From assembly GCA_963768415.1 (NCBI GenBank), contig CAVYHX010000031.1:62001-126000 (forward strand): a stretch of 64,000 nucleotides of DNA. Direction: 5' to 3'. Origin of the DNA: CAVYHX01 sp963768415. Its GTDB lineage: Bacteria; Pseudomonadota; Gammaproteobacteria; UBA9214. Below the pieces are notes generated by a model. The model saw nothing but the letters and a program-made list of their open reading frames with translations. It did no database searches and was not told the DNA's origin. Shown here piece by piece: positions 46,271 to 54,878 of this stretch. The number at the start of each line of letters is the position of its first letter. Position 1 is the first letter of the stretch. The translations under genes were made by a program, and so were the position numbers.

Positions 46271-46951
46271 TTAACGCGCAATGAGCAGTCGCAGTCTGTC
46301 CCCGACTTTTTCCGCGTAATCCGCCAGGTCACCTACCCACTGTATGATTTGATACCACATCATCACGGAGACCGGCTTCATGCCGTCTTCGTGCTTGAAC
46401 AGGAGACGCGCAAGTTCCAGACCGAGTTCATCTGTTTCATCTTCAATCAGGTTCAATGTCTCGACCATCTCCTCGACCCGGTTCGCCTCGCGTCCGCGGA
46501 ACCCCATTGCCAGCAACTCGTCAAGTTCTTCGATGACTTGTGCCGACTGGTCACAGGCGTCGACACAGCGGCGTGCCAGCGCCAGCATCGGCTCCTGCAG
46601 AACTTCCGGCAATTCCATGGGGCGCTCGACCAGCAAACCGGCAATATCCTGGGCTGTGTCAGCGATTGAATCCTGCATCTGCAGGACTTCCAGAAGGTCA
46701 CGCCGGTCCACCGGCATGAACAGACTTTTTGGCAGGGCACCGCGCAATTCATTCTTGATTGTGTCAGCCGCGGCTTCCCGCTCAAAGATACGCTCCTTGA
46801 TTGATGCCACACGGTCTTTATCGCCCGCGGCGAGGGCCTCGAATAAGGGCGGAATTTCGTGCGCACATTCCAGCGCGACCCGCATATGGCGTTGCAATGC
46901 AGTAAAAGGTGACTTGCCGAACAGGTTTGCAAACGGATTTGTAGATGACAT
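46271..46951 (-). CDS. DUF47 family PhoU-like protein, PiT partner
   Basis: The 226-aa protein starts MSSTNPFANLFGKSPFTALQ at 46951 and is all helical, of the TIGR00153/DUF47 family related to PhoU. Family segments are ERIFEREAAADTIKNELRGA and VDRRDLLEVLQMQDSIADTA. It is thought to modulate the PiT carrier encoded next to it. An FNR-type site lies 87 bp upstream. A longer in-frame start at 47002 is less likely. Confidence 0.9.
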   Translation of the reverse strand: MSSTNPFANLFGKSPFTALQRHMRVALECAHEIPPLFEALAAGDKDRVASIKERIFEREAAADTIKNELRGALPKSLFMPVDRRDLLEVLQMQDSIADTAQDIAGLLVERPMELPEVLQEPMLALARRCVDACDQSAQVIEELDELLAMGFRGREANRVEEMVETLNLIEDETDELGLELARLLFKHEDGMKPVSVMMWYQIIQWVGDLADYAEKVGDRLRLLIAR

Positions 46952-47037
46952 GATTATTACCCCTGTAGACCTCATTCCACAGACAAACTGTGAATAAAAC
47001 AAGGACTGATTTTTAGCTCAACACGAGCCGGTTAGCA

Positions 47038-47051
47038 TTGATCTGTATCAA
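47038..47051. promoter_or_regulatory. FNR/ANR-type operator between DUF47 and 2PGK-like genes
   Basis: TTGATCTGTATCAA is a perfect TTGAT-N4-ATCAA palindrome in the divergent gap. It is 87 bp from the DUF47 start and 320 bp from the 2PGK-like start, so it could act on either. The rest of 47052-47370 shows no gene or other site I can support. Confidence 0.6.
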
Positions 47052-47370
47052 TGAAGACTGAATTAAGTACGGGCATTTTTTGCAACAGCAATCCTGATTC
47101 TCAATGGCTCTCTACGATCGCCCCGGTGTTGTCGTCATGGGGACGAAAATCATCAGCCTGTGTTGGCAATATCCTCGCCCGTCACCCCCTGTTGCGCGGT
47201 CAGCCAGCCAGACGGCACACAATTCCCCTGCTGCAGCAATCCTGCTCCGTGATTATACTTCGGGCAAAATCGGCATTGAAAGTCATTTTATGCTTTCGGC
47301 CCGCCGCATGTATATCTATAATTACCGGCACACAGTAAATCCACCAGGAAACCCGGTCCGCGAATTACCC

Positions 47371-48561
47371 ATGTCAAAGATACTCGTAGAAGATCGGGAA
47401 GAGCAGACACGGGTTCCGTTTCTCCGCGGGATACTGATTCGTTCATTACAGGACGCCGGTATGCCTTTTGACGATGCCTTTAGCATGGCAACCGAGATAC
47501 GTGCCGATCTTGGTGACACGTCCCTGGTCACCACCGATGATCTGCACAGCATGGTCCTGAAGCGACTGAAGGCGACCAGGCAGGATCATATCGTCAACCG
47601 CTATGAAGAGTATAATATCCCGCCAACCATCCAGGTCGAACAACGCGATGGCCAGCTGATGCCGTTTTCCAGGCTTGAACACCAGCACCATCTGGAAACC
47701 ATCGGCCTGACAAGCGATGAGGCGGCAAGTTTCGTTGCCATGCTCCACAAGCACCTGATTGACAGGCGTATTGAGAAACTTACGTCCAGGCGCCTGGCAA
47801 AACTGACTTATCGCTATCTGCGCCAGTCCCGCTCCCTGGGTCCTGCCGTTGCGCATCGCTGGCTCGTCTGGCGTGATTTCGCCAACCACAACAGGGCCCT
47901 GATATTTTTAATTGGTGGAACGGCCGGTTGCGGAAAAAGCTCTATCGCCAACATGCTTGCAAGCCGTCTGGATATTGTGCGCACCCAGTCAACGGACATG
48001 CTCCGTGAGGTCATGCGCACCATGCTGCCTGAGCAGCTTATGCCAGTGCTGCATCAATCCTCATACGACGCCTGGAAAGCCTTGCCGGGTAAACTGGAAG
48101 CCATTACTGAAACACCGGAAGCACTGCTGGTACAGGGCTATCGTAGCCAGGCTGACTTACTGTCAGTGACTATCGAAGCCGTCATGCAACGCGCCCTGCG
48201 TGAACGGGTCTCACTGGTGCTCGAGGGCGTCCATATACATCCTGCGTTCATGGAGAAAATGAAATCAAGCGAGGATGCTGTGGTGATCCCGATCATGCTG
48301 GGTGTACTCAAGCGCAAACAGCTGCAGCGAAGAATCAGCGGCAGAAGCATCAATGCGCCGTTACGCCGTGCCGAGCGCTACCTTAAACATTTTGATGAAA
48401 TCTGGCGACTGCAGTCCTATCTCCTCTCCGAGGCCGATCGTACAGATATTCCGATTATTGCCAATAACGACCGTGACAAGGTGTTCAGGGAAATCATGCG
48501 CATCACGATAGAAACTCTCGCAAAGGACTGCAAGGAAAGTCCGGAGGCAGTCTTTGCGTAA
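47371..48561 (+). CDS. ATP-cone and 2-phosphoglycerate-kinase-like protein, copy 1
   Basis: The 396-aa protein starts MSKILVEDREEQTRVPFLRG at 47371. Residues about 1-70 form an ATP-cone allosteric domain. A helical middle region follows, then a P-loop kinase domain from about residue 176, with Walker A IGGTAGCGKSS (about 181-191) and TQSTDMLREVMRTMLPE. The segment SLVLEGVHIHPAFM is conserved with its partner. The kinase part resembles archaeal 2-phosphoglycerate kinase, which makes 2,3-diphosphoglycerate on the way to cyclic DPG. The bacterial substrate is not known. It converges with the 396-aa paralogue across an 8-bp gap. Confidence 0.82.
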   Translation: MSKILVEDREEQTRVPFLRGILIRSLQDAGMPFDDAFSMATEIRADLGDTSLVTTDDLHSMVLKRLKATRQDHIVNRYEEYNIPPTIQVEQRDGQLMPFSRLEHQHHLETIGLTSDEAASFVAMLHKHLIDRRIEKLTSRRLAKLTYRYLRQSRSLGPAVAHRWLVWRDFANHNRALIFLIGGTAGCGKSSIANMLASRLDIVRTQSTDMLREVMRTMLPEQLMPVLHQSSYDAWKALPGKLEAITETPEALLVQGYRSQADLLSVTIEAVMQRALRERVSLVLEGVHIHPAFMEKMKSSEDAVVIPIMLGVLKRKQLQRRISGRSINAPLRRAERYLKHFDEIWRLQSYLLSEADRTDIPIIANNDRDKVFREIMRITIETLAKDCKESPEAVFA

Positions 48562-48569
48562 TTCAGATA

Positions 48570-49760
48570 CTACCTACTCCATAACTCTTTATCGGGAACA
48601 GGCGGGAAATGTTTCATTAATTCCCCGATAACAAGGTCCAGCGCTGCACGTACCGTGTCCTCGATATGCCAGTTCTCGATAATTGCAATTCCGGCCTTGT
48701 CCGCCTCATCCAGAAGCCAGGATTGTAACTCCCAGATGTCATCCAGCTTGTCCAGATAGCGCGAAGCCATTTGTTTGCTCTTCTCACGCCCGCGCCGTAC
48801 CAGCTGTTTGCGCAGCATCGACTTTTTCATGGTCGCGAGCATTATGGGAATGACAACAGCCTTGTCCGCCGGCACCTCCAGATTCAGTTCTGTCGGTACC
48901 ACGTGCACACCCTCCAGGATCAGGTGATGGCGTTCCTCGATGGCACGATTGATGGTTGCCTGCAGCGCCAGCTTCATTGCCGCAAACTGGGACAGGAACC
49001 CGGCAACCACCCTGTTTTCCATGCCTTCCCCACCCGCTTCGACCATACCAGGCAGGCCACGCCAGGCATCGAAGCTGGAATACTCGAGGGTGGGCATCAT
49101 CTGCGGCGAAAGATAGGAGCGGATGATCTCACGCATCATGTCAGTCGACTGGTGGCGGGTAATATCCAGCCGATAAGCCAGTTCTGACGATACCGTGCTC
49201 TTGCCACACCCGGTGGAACCCCCGATCAACAGGATCAGGGACATGCCACTGTTCTCAAAGCGGCGCCATGACAGATAGCGATCGGCGGCATCGAGCGTAC
49301 AGTGTTCACGCAAACATCTGTATATGACCCGCCGCAGGGCCTTGTGATCAATTTCCCGGTGACCGGTATTTTTCAGTTTTACATGAACCTTGCGTGCACC
49401 CTGCATGGCTATATCCGGCGGGATAGCACAGGTTTCCAGCGAATGGGCCAGAATGCCCGCAGAAAACGGCACACTGCGGGTCGGGGTGTGCACAAGAATT
49501 CCCGGCTCGTTGTCGAGCCGGACCTCATACAGTTTGAGGTACTGCCCGCCATGGCGTGCTTCCAGCAATGCAGACACCCTGCTCCGCAGTTCTGTACTGG
49601 TGATCTCCTGGGTATTATGCAGTTCAGTTCTTATCGTCTGGGCCAGATCATAGGCGTCTTCAAAGCCGAGGCCGACGTTGACCAGGGACTGCACCAGGAT
49701 TCCCCGCAGGAAGGGAGACCTGTCACCGTCCGGTTTTTTAATGACAAACAGCTTCGCCAT
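48570..49760 (-). CDS. ATP-cone and 2-phosphoglycerate-kinase-like protein, copy 2
   Basis: This paralogue is also 396 aa, with the same order: ATP-cone (about residues 10-70; SPFLRGILVQSLVNVGLGFE), a helical linker, and the P-loop domain (IGGSTGCGKSTVSSELAY, then HQSTDMMREIIRSYLSPQMM). HHLILEGVHVVPTELNLE matches copy 1. Clear divergence between the copies argues for an old duplication or separate roles, not a recent repeat. An FNR-like site overlaps the ribosome-binding region, and the phosphate genes are adjacent. Confidence 0.82.
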   Translation of the reverse strand: MAKLFVIKKPDGDRSPFLRGILVQSLVNVGLGFEDAYDLAQTIRTELHNTQEITSTELRSRVSALLEARHGGQYLKLYEVRLDNEPGILVHTPTRSVPFSAGILAHSLETCAIPPDIAMQGARKVHVKLKNTGHREIDHKALRRVIYRCLREHCTLDAADRYLSWRRFENSGMSLILLIGGSTGCGKSTVSSELAYRLDITRHQSTDMMREIIRSYLSPQMMPTLEYSSFDAWRGLPGMVEAGGEGMENRVVAGFLSQFAAMKLALQATINRAIEERHHLILEGVHVVPTELNLEVPADKAVVIPIMLATMKKSMLRKQLVRRGREKSKQMASRYLDKLDDIWELQSWLLDEADKAGIAIIENWHIEDTVRAALDLVIGELMKHFPPVPDKELWSR

Positions 49761-49762
49761 AA

Positions 49763-49776
49763 TTGATATGTATCAC
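49763..49776 (-). promoter_or_regulatory. FNR-like site at the start of 2PGK-like copy 2
   Basis: TTGATATGTATCAC matches the FNR consensus in all but the last conserved base. It lies only 2 bp before the start codon of the gene (minus strand), so bound protein would block expression rather than activate from a usual -41.5 position. Confidence 0.35.
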
Positions 49777-50005
49777 CAGGCAGATCGTGCGCTCAGCCTG
49801 TTCCTCCAGTGACGTGCCCGCACGGCACTAATCGGAATCCCCGCGTGCCGGAGAATACTCTTGTCGCCGGGATTCTGCCTGCAGGCGGTGGCTCCGGGCA
49901 AGCGTTATTATCACATTGCAACCGTCACGAAAATCAGGGCAGTCGCACCCTGCCGGTCAACTGAACCGCTAGCAGATAGAACGCACACCCGGTCTGCAGG
50001 GTACG

Positions 50006-50368
50006 TCAGATAATTTCAGCCGCGCTCGCGCAATCTATGCACAGCGACACAGCCGGATCCATTTCGAGCCGTTTTGCAGCAATAGGCTCACCACAGGTGA
50101 CGCAGTAGCCGAATTCGCCTTTCTCCAGACGCCGCAATGCGGCGGCAATCTTCTGCAACCCGAGCTCTCGGCGCCGGCCCTGTTCCAGTGACATGGCCTG
50201 CCCCTGCAGCGCGTCCATGCGCGACAAACGCCCGACACTGGTCTGGTCGAGCACCACCACTTTGGCAGCAGCAGCACCGCTTTCCATCTGGTCACGCAAG
50301 TCCTGCCGGGCCTGCAGCAGGCGCTGTCTGAATTTTTCGAGTTCACGCGTATCAGGCAAGCCGATCAC
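50006..50368 (-). CDS. DksA/TraR-type zinc-finger protein
   Basis: The domain has a coiled-coil N-terminal part (DTRELEKFRQRLLQARQDLR) and a C-terminal four-Cys zinc finger (YCVTCGEPI and then LCIDC, C-x2-C-x17-C-x2-C). DksA-type proteins bind the RNA polymerase secondary channel. The length of about 120 aa is short, like TraR or YbiI proteins. The start is uncertain: GTG at 50368 or TTG at 50359 suits the family, while an in-frame ATG at 50473 adds a Cys-rich stretch that looks unlike coding sequence. No typical DksA tip DxxDxA motif is visible. Confidence 0.78.
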   Translation of the reverse strand: MIGLPDTRELEKFRQRLLQARQDLRDQMESGAAAAKVVVLDQTSVGRLSRMDALQGQAMSLEQGRRRELGLQKIAAALRRLEKGEFGYCVTCGEPIAAKRLEMDPAVSLCIDCASAAEII

Positions 50369-50552
50369 CCTGGGGGTTGACTGTCCGGGACAGCAGCATA
50401 CCACCCCGCTCACCACGGCGGCCGCCCCGCAGCAATACGGAATATTCCTGATCCAGGCAAATATCGGCAGCAAACGTTAACTGCTGCCGGGCCGCTTCTG
50501 TATAATCGCTGCCGTCCCGCACAATGAGTGCCACTATAGAAAATAACTCAAT

Positions 50553-52374
50553 ATGATCAGTAACCTGCGAAATATCGCCATCATCGCGCATGTCGATCAT
50601 GGCAAGACCACCCTGGTGGACCAGCTCCTGGGCCAGTCCGGCACGCTGGATGAGCGTGCCGTGGTCGTGGAACGCGTCATGGACTCCAATGATCCTCGAG
50701 CGCGAGCGCGGCATCACCATCCTGTCGAAAAATACCGCCATTCGCTGGGGCGACTACCGCATCAACATCGTCGATACCCCCGGACACGCCGATTTCGGTG
50801 GCGAGGTGGAACGCGTGCTGTCGATGGTCGACTCGGTGCTGCTGCTGGTTGACGCCGTGGAAGGTCCCATGCCGCAGACACGCTTCGTCACCCAGAAGGC
50901 ATTCGCGCTCGGACTCAAACCAATCGTCGTCATCAACAAGATCGATCGCCCCGGCGCCCGGCCACACTGGGTGCTCGACCAGACCTTCGAGCTGTTTGAC
51001 CGCCTTGGCGCTACCGATGAACAGCTGGATTTTCCCGTCGTCTATGCTTCCGCCCTGCAGGGTTATGCGGGCCTTGAACCCGATCAGCTGGCGGAGGACA
51101 TGACCCCCCTGTATGAAGCCATTGTGAAACATGTCGCACCCCCCCGGGTCGACCCGGATGGGCCCTTCCAGATGCAGGTGACATCACTGGATTACAGCAG
51201 TTATGTCGGTGTCATTGGCATTGGCCGCATCTCGCGCGGAATAATCAGGACAAATATGCCGGTCACACTGATAGACCGTGATGGTAAACAGCGCAATGCA
51301 CGCATTGGACAGGTGCTCGGCTTCCTGGGGCTGGAGCGCACCGAGGTACCCGAGGCCCAGGCCGGTGATATTATTGCGTTTACCGGCATCGATAAACTGA
51401 ACATATCCGACACCCTGTGCGATCCAGCTGCGGTTGCCGCCCTGCCGCCGCTGACGGTTGATGAACCGACCGTCAGCATGACCTTCCAGGTCAACAACTC
51501 GCCCTTCGCCGGCAAGGACGGCAAGTACGTGACCTCCAGGAATATTCACGAGCGGCTCGAGCGTGAGTTGATCCACAACGTTGCCCTGCGCGTGGATGAC
51601 ACCGGTGACCCGGACAAGTTCAGGGTGTCGGGCCGCGGCGAGCTGCATCTCTCCATCCTGATCGAGACCATGCGGCGTGAAGGCTTCGAGCTCGGCGTGT
51701 CCCGCCCCGAGGTCATCATCAGGGAAATCGATGGTGAACGGCAGGAACCCTATGAACAGGTCACTGTCGATGTCGAGGAGGCGCACCAGGGCACCATCAT
51801 GGAAAAACTGGGTGAACGCGGCGGTGATCTGACCGACATGGCGCCCGACGGCAGGGGCCGGGTACGGCTCGACTACGTCATGCCGTCACGCGGACTGATC
51901 GGCTTCCGTACCGAGTTTCTCACCGGCACCCAGGGCACCGGCCTGATCTACAGCGTGTTCTCGCACTACGGCCCGATCAAACCGGGCAACTACGGACAAC
52001 GCGTCAACGGGGTCCTGATAGCCAACAGCACAGGCAAGGCGCTCGGTTATGCGCTCTTCAACCTGCAGGAACGCGGGCGGCTGTTTATCGGTCACGGTGA
52101 AGAGGTCTATAAGGGCAGCATCATCGGTATTCATTCGCGCAGCAATGATCTGGTCGTCAATCCCCTTAAGGCCAAGCAGCTGACCAATATAAGGGCGGCC
52201 GGGACAGACGAGAATATCTTACTGACAACCCCGATCCGCATGAGCCTGGAACAGGCGCTGGAATTCATCGACGATGATGAACTGGTGGAAGTAACCCCCA
52301 ACCACATTCGCCTGCGGAAAAAACAACTCGAGGAGCACGAGCGCAAGCGTACTGCGCGCACTGCATCAGGCTGA
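50553..52374 (+). CDS. typA: Ribosome-associated GTPase TypA/BipA (one frameshift)
   Basis: Rejoined, about 606 aa. The start MISNLRNIAIIAHVDHGKTT contains the G1 motif, with G2 RERGITI, G3 DTPGHADFGGEV and G4 NKIDRPGARP. The EF-G-like domains and the BipA-specific C-terminus follow. The frame breaks near 50693; removing one C from GATCCTCGAG joins MDSND to LERERGITILSKN. TypA acts in 50S biogenesis and stress growth. Confidence 0.95.
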
Positions 52375-52457
52375 ACCCGGATCACCTGCTATTCGATAGC
52401 CGGCGTCGATACTGAAATAAACAGGCCGCAAGCGCTCCCTTCCGGACAGGACGTTAC

Positions 52458-53855
52458 ATGGACCATAACAACTTTGACCTGCTGGTGGTCGGCTCCGGTC
52501 CGGGCGGCCAGAGTGCCGCACTGCAGGCGGCCGGTCTCGGCAAGCGCGTGGGTCTCATCGAACGCAAACCCCATCTGGGCGGCGTCAGCCTGCAGACCGG
52601 CACCATCCCCAGCAAGGCACTGCGGGAAGCCGCCTACCTGACTTCCAGATTTGCGGCGCGTGGCATGCGCGAGTCTATGCAGGAACGCGGCCCACGCCAC
52701 AGCAGCTTCCTCAACGATGCCATGTTACGCAAGGAACGCATCATCGACAGCCAGGAATCGGTGCTGCTGAAACGACTCATGTCCAGCGGCGTCACCCTGC
52801 TGCCGGGCGAGGCCGCTTTCCACGATCCGCACACGCTCACATTGCGCAAGCCGGACGGCAAGCTGGAACGCCTGCAGGCGCAGGTCATTATCCTGGCGAC
52901 CGGATCCCGGCCGCGCCGTCCGGCAGATGTGCCGTTCGACAAGGAACGCGTGCTGGATTCCACCTCGATACTTAAATTACGGCAGCTACCGGAGCAGTTA
53001 CTGGTCATCGGTGGCGGTGTAATCGCCTGCGAATTCGCCACCCTGTTCGCGCCACTGGGTGTGGAAGTTCAACTGGTGGACTCGCACGAACACCTGCTGG
53101 CCTACCTGGACTCCGACATTCAGCAGATTCTGGAAAGCGACTTCCACGACATGGGGATTCAACTGCATATGCAGACCCGTATCGGGACTATCGGACGTGA
53201 CGGCAACCGTGTCAGTGTAACAACCGACAGTGATACAGTCCTGGAAGCCGATATACTCCTGTATGCCCTGGGCCGCGAACCCAACTACACCAACCTGAAT
53301 CTGGAAGACGCCGGTCTGCGCGCCGATGACCATGGCTGGGTACGCATCAATGAACAGCATCAGACCGCCCAGTCACATATCTATATCATCGGTGATCTCG
53401 CAGGCCGCCCTTCACTGGCTTCTACCGCCATGGAACAGGGACGCCTGGCTGCCAACCATGCCTTCAACCAGAAACAGTCCCGGACGCAGGGCCTGCTACC
53501 CATGGCAATTTACACCATTCCTGAACTGTCCTACGTTGGCAATACGGAGCGGGAACTGCATGAACAGGGGGTGAGCTATGTGGTCGGACGCGCGCGCTTC
53601 TCGGATACCGCTCGCGGTCAAATCATCGGCGAAGACCGCGGTTTCATGAAAGTACTGGCCGCCCGTGACACCCGCGACCTGCTGGGGATACACATCATCG
53701 GGGAGTCGGCCAGTGAATTGATTCACGTTGGACAGATGGCGATGAACTGCCGGGCCTCCGTGGATGTACTTGCCGACAGTGTCTATAACTACCCCACACT
53801 GGCCGAGTGTTACAAAACGGCCGCCCTCGACTGCGTACGGCAACTCACTGCCTGA
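52458..53855 (+). CDS. sthA: Soluble pyridine nucleotide transhydrogenase SthA
   Basis: The 465-aa FAD flavoprotein interconverts NADPH and NADH. The N-terminal FAD site is LLVVGSGPGGQSAALQAAGL. The region normally holding a redox disulfide reads GVSLQTGTIPSKALREAAYL, without cysteines, as in SthA rather than in lipoamide dehydrogenase. A second dinucleotide site is LLVIGGGVIACEFATLFAPL. Length is typical. Confidence 0.95.
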   Translation: MDHNNFDLLVVGSGPGGQSAALQAAGLGKRVGLIERKPHLGGVSLQTGTIPSKALREAAYLTSRFAARGMRESMQERGPRHSSFLNDAMLRKERIIDSQESVLLKRLMSSGVTLLPGEAAFHDPHTLTLRKPDGKLERLQAQVIILATGSRPRRPADVPFDKERVLDSTSILKLRQLPEQLLVIGGGVIACEFATLFAPLGVEVQLVDSHEHLLAYLDSDIQQILESDFHDMGIQLHMQTRIGTIGRDGNRVSVTTDSDTVLEADILLYALGREPNYTNLNLEDAGLRADDHGWVRINEQHQTAQSHIYIIGDLAGRPSLASTAMEQGRLAANHAFNQKQSRTQGLLPMAIYTIPELSYVGNTERELHEQGVSYVVGRARFSDTARGQIIGEDRGFMKVLAARDTRDLLGIHIIGESASELIHVGQMAMNCRASVDVLADSVYNYPTLAECYKTAALDCVRQLTA

Positions 53856-53935
53856 ACGTTGTCACGACATGCGGTACAGACGGCACCCGTCAACCCGGAC
53901 GCGGCTGACCGGTGACTTTCACGCTCCGCACAATT

Positions 53936-54036
53936 CCCTATATATAGCGAGGTATTATATTTACTACACAATATATAGGGTATATTAGCATTATTGTCAA
54001 TTAATACATATAGTTATACTTAATTACATTGACAAT
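53936..54036. promoter_or_regulatory. AT-rich region with two paired inverted repeats
   Basis: Within the 298-bp gap after sthA, CCCTATATAT (53936) pairs with ATATATAGGG (53971), and ATTGTCAAT (53993) pairs with ATTGACAAT (54028). Both pairs have the same 35-bp offset between arms. A TTGACA -35 lies at 54029-54034 with a weak TACTGT -10 18 bp on. This probably drives the HMA-like gene. Confidence 0.5.
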
Positions 54037-54153
54037 TACATGGTTTTTACTCTACTGTGCAGCCCTGGAAGACGTAGCGGCAGGGACGCCAAATAATTCG
54101 TGAAACCCCGAGTCCGTAAGTTGAGTTGAAATCATTGTTGAGGAGTTAACATC

Positions 54154-54378
54154 ATGCAGATAACAGACATGGTAATGCACATCGATGACACCCTGGCGGA
54201 AAGCAGCCGCAGACTGGTGGAGAAAAAGTTGACTGGCCGGAAGGGCGTCCTGCACGCGCACTTCAATGAAGCACGTCCCCATCTGATGCTGGTTTCTTAT
54301 GACATCGAACGCACCAGTTCTTTCGATATTCTCGCGGCAATAACCGGTCAGCAGCTGTGTGCTGAACGCATCGGCTAG
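54154..54378 (+). CDS. Small HMA-like fold protein without metal-binding cysteines
   Basis: The 74-aa protein (starts MQITDMVMHIDDTLAESSRR) fits the pattern of a ferredoxin-like HMA domain: strand, helix RRLVEKKL, loop TGRKGVLHAHFNE, strand PHLMLVSYD and a final helix. The CxxC copper site is absent; the usual loop has no Cys, and the only Cys is near the C-terminus (LCAERIG). It therefore cannot be a classical metallochaperone. A GAGGAG ribosome-binding site and a strong terminator flank it. Confidence 0.65.
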   Translation: MQITDMVMHIDDTLAESSRRLVEKKLTGRKGVLHAHFNEARPHLMLVSYDIERTSSFDILAAITGQQLCAERIG

Positions 54379-54429
54379 GCACGACAGGCTGTAATGCAAG
54401 CCTGAATACCTCTCTGTGTAGCATTACAT

Positions 54430-54457
54430 GGCGGCTCTCCGGAGCCGCCTTTTTTTT
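54430..54457 (+). terminator. Rho-independent terminator after the HMA-like gene
   Basis: GGCGGCTC-TCCG-GAGCCGCC forms an 8-bp GC stem with a 4-nt loop, followed by eight T residues. Confidence 0.9.
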
Positions 54458-54464
54458 AAGTTGT

Positions 54465-54805
54465 TGGCCGAATGAATTCGGCCCTACAGTAGGGTCGAAT
54501 TCATTCGACCAGCGGTGTTCCAGCGTCATTGAATCAAACCTGTAGGGTCGAATTCATTCGACCAGCGGTATTTCAGCGTCATTGAATCAAACCTGTAGGG
54601 TCGAATTCATTCGACCAGCGGTATTCCAGCGTCATTGAATCAAACCTGCAGGGTCGAATTCATTCGACCAGCGGTATTCCAGCGTCATTGAATCAAACCT
54701 GTAGGGTCGAATTCATTCGACCAGCGGTATTTCACCGTCATCTATCATCCAGATGCAGTTATTGGCCGAATGAATTCGGCCCTACAATGGTAATTTAACC
54801 ACTCG
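54465..54805. repeat. Array C of the 53-bp palindromic repeat (5 copies, both ends)
   Basis: The palindrome GGCCGAATGAATTCGGCC at the left is followed by five units with cores at 54493, 54546, 54599, 54652 and 54705, an exact 53-bp period. The palindrome then recurs at 54763-54780 and is followed by CTACAATGGTAATTTAACCA, matching the right end of array B. It lies between the terminator of the HMA-like gene and the 3' end of soxB, again a convergent gap. Confidence 0.95.
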
Positions 54806-54878
54806 ATTTGGAGAAAAAGCCCTTTAAATGATAAGAATGGCTACGGCCCCACATATGGGAAAGCCGTTGCCATTTCGA

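Noticed and set aside
49777..50005. Possible small RNA or tRNA in the gap before the DksA-like gene
   Set aside because: No cloverleaf, T-arm sequence or terminator could be found; only GC-rich sequence without clear structure.
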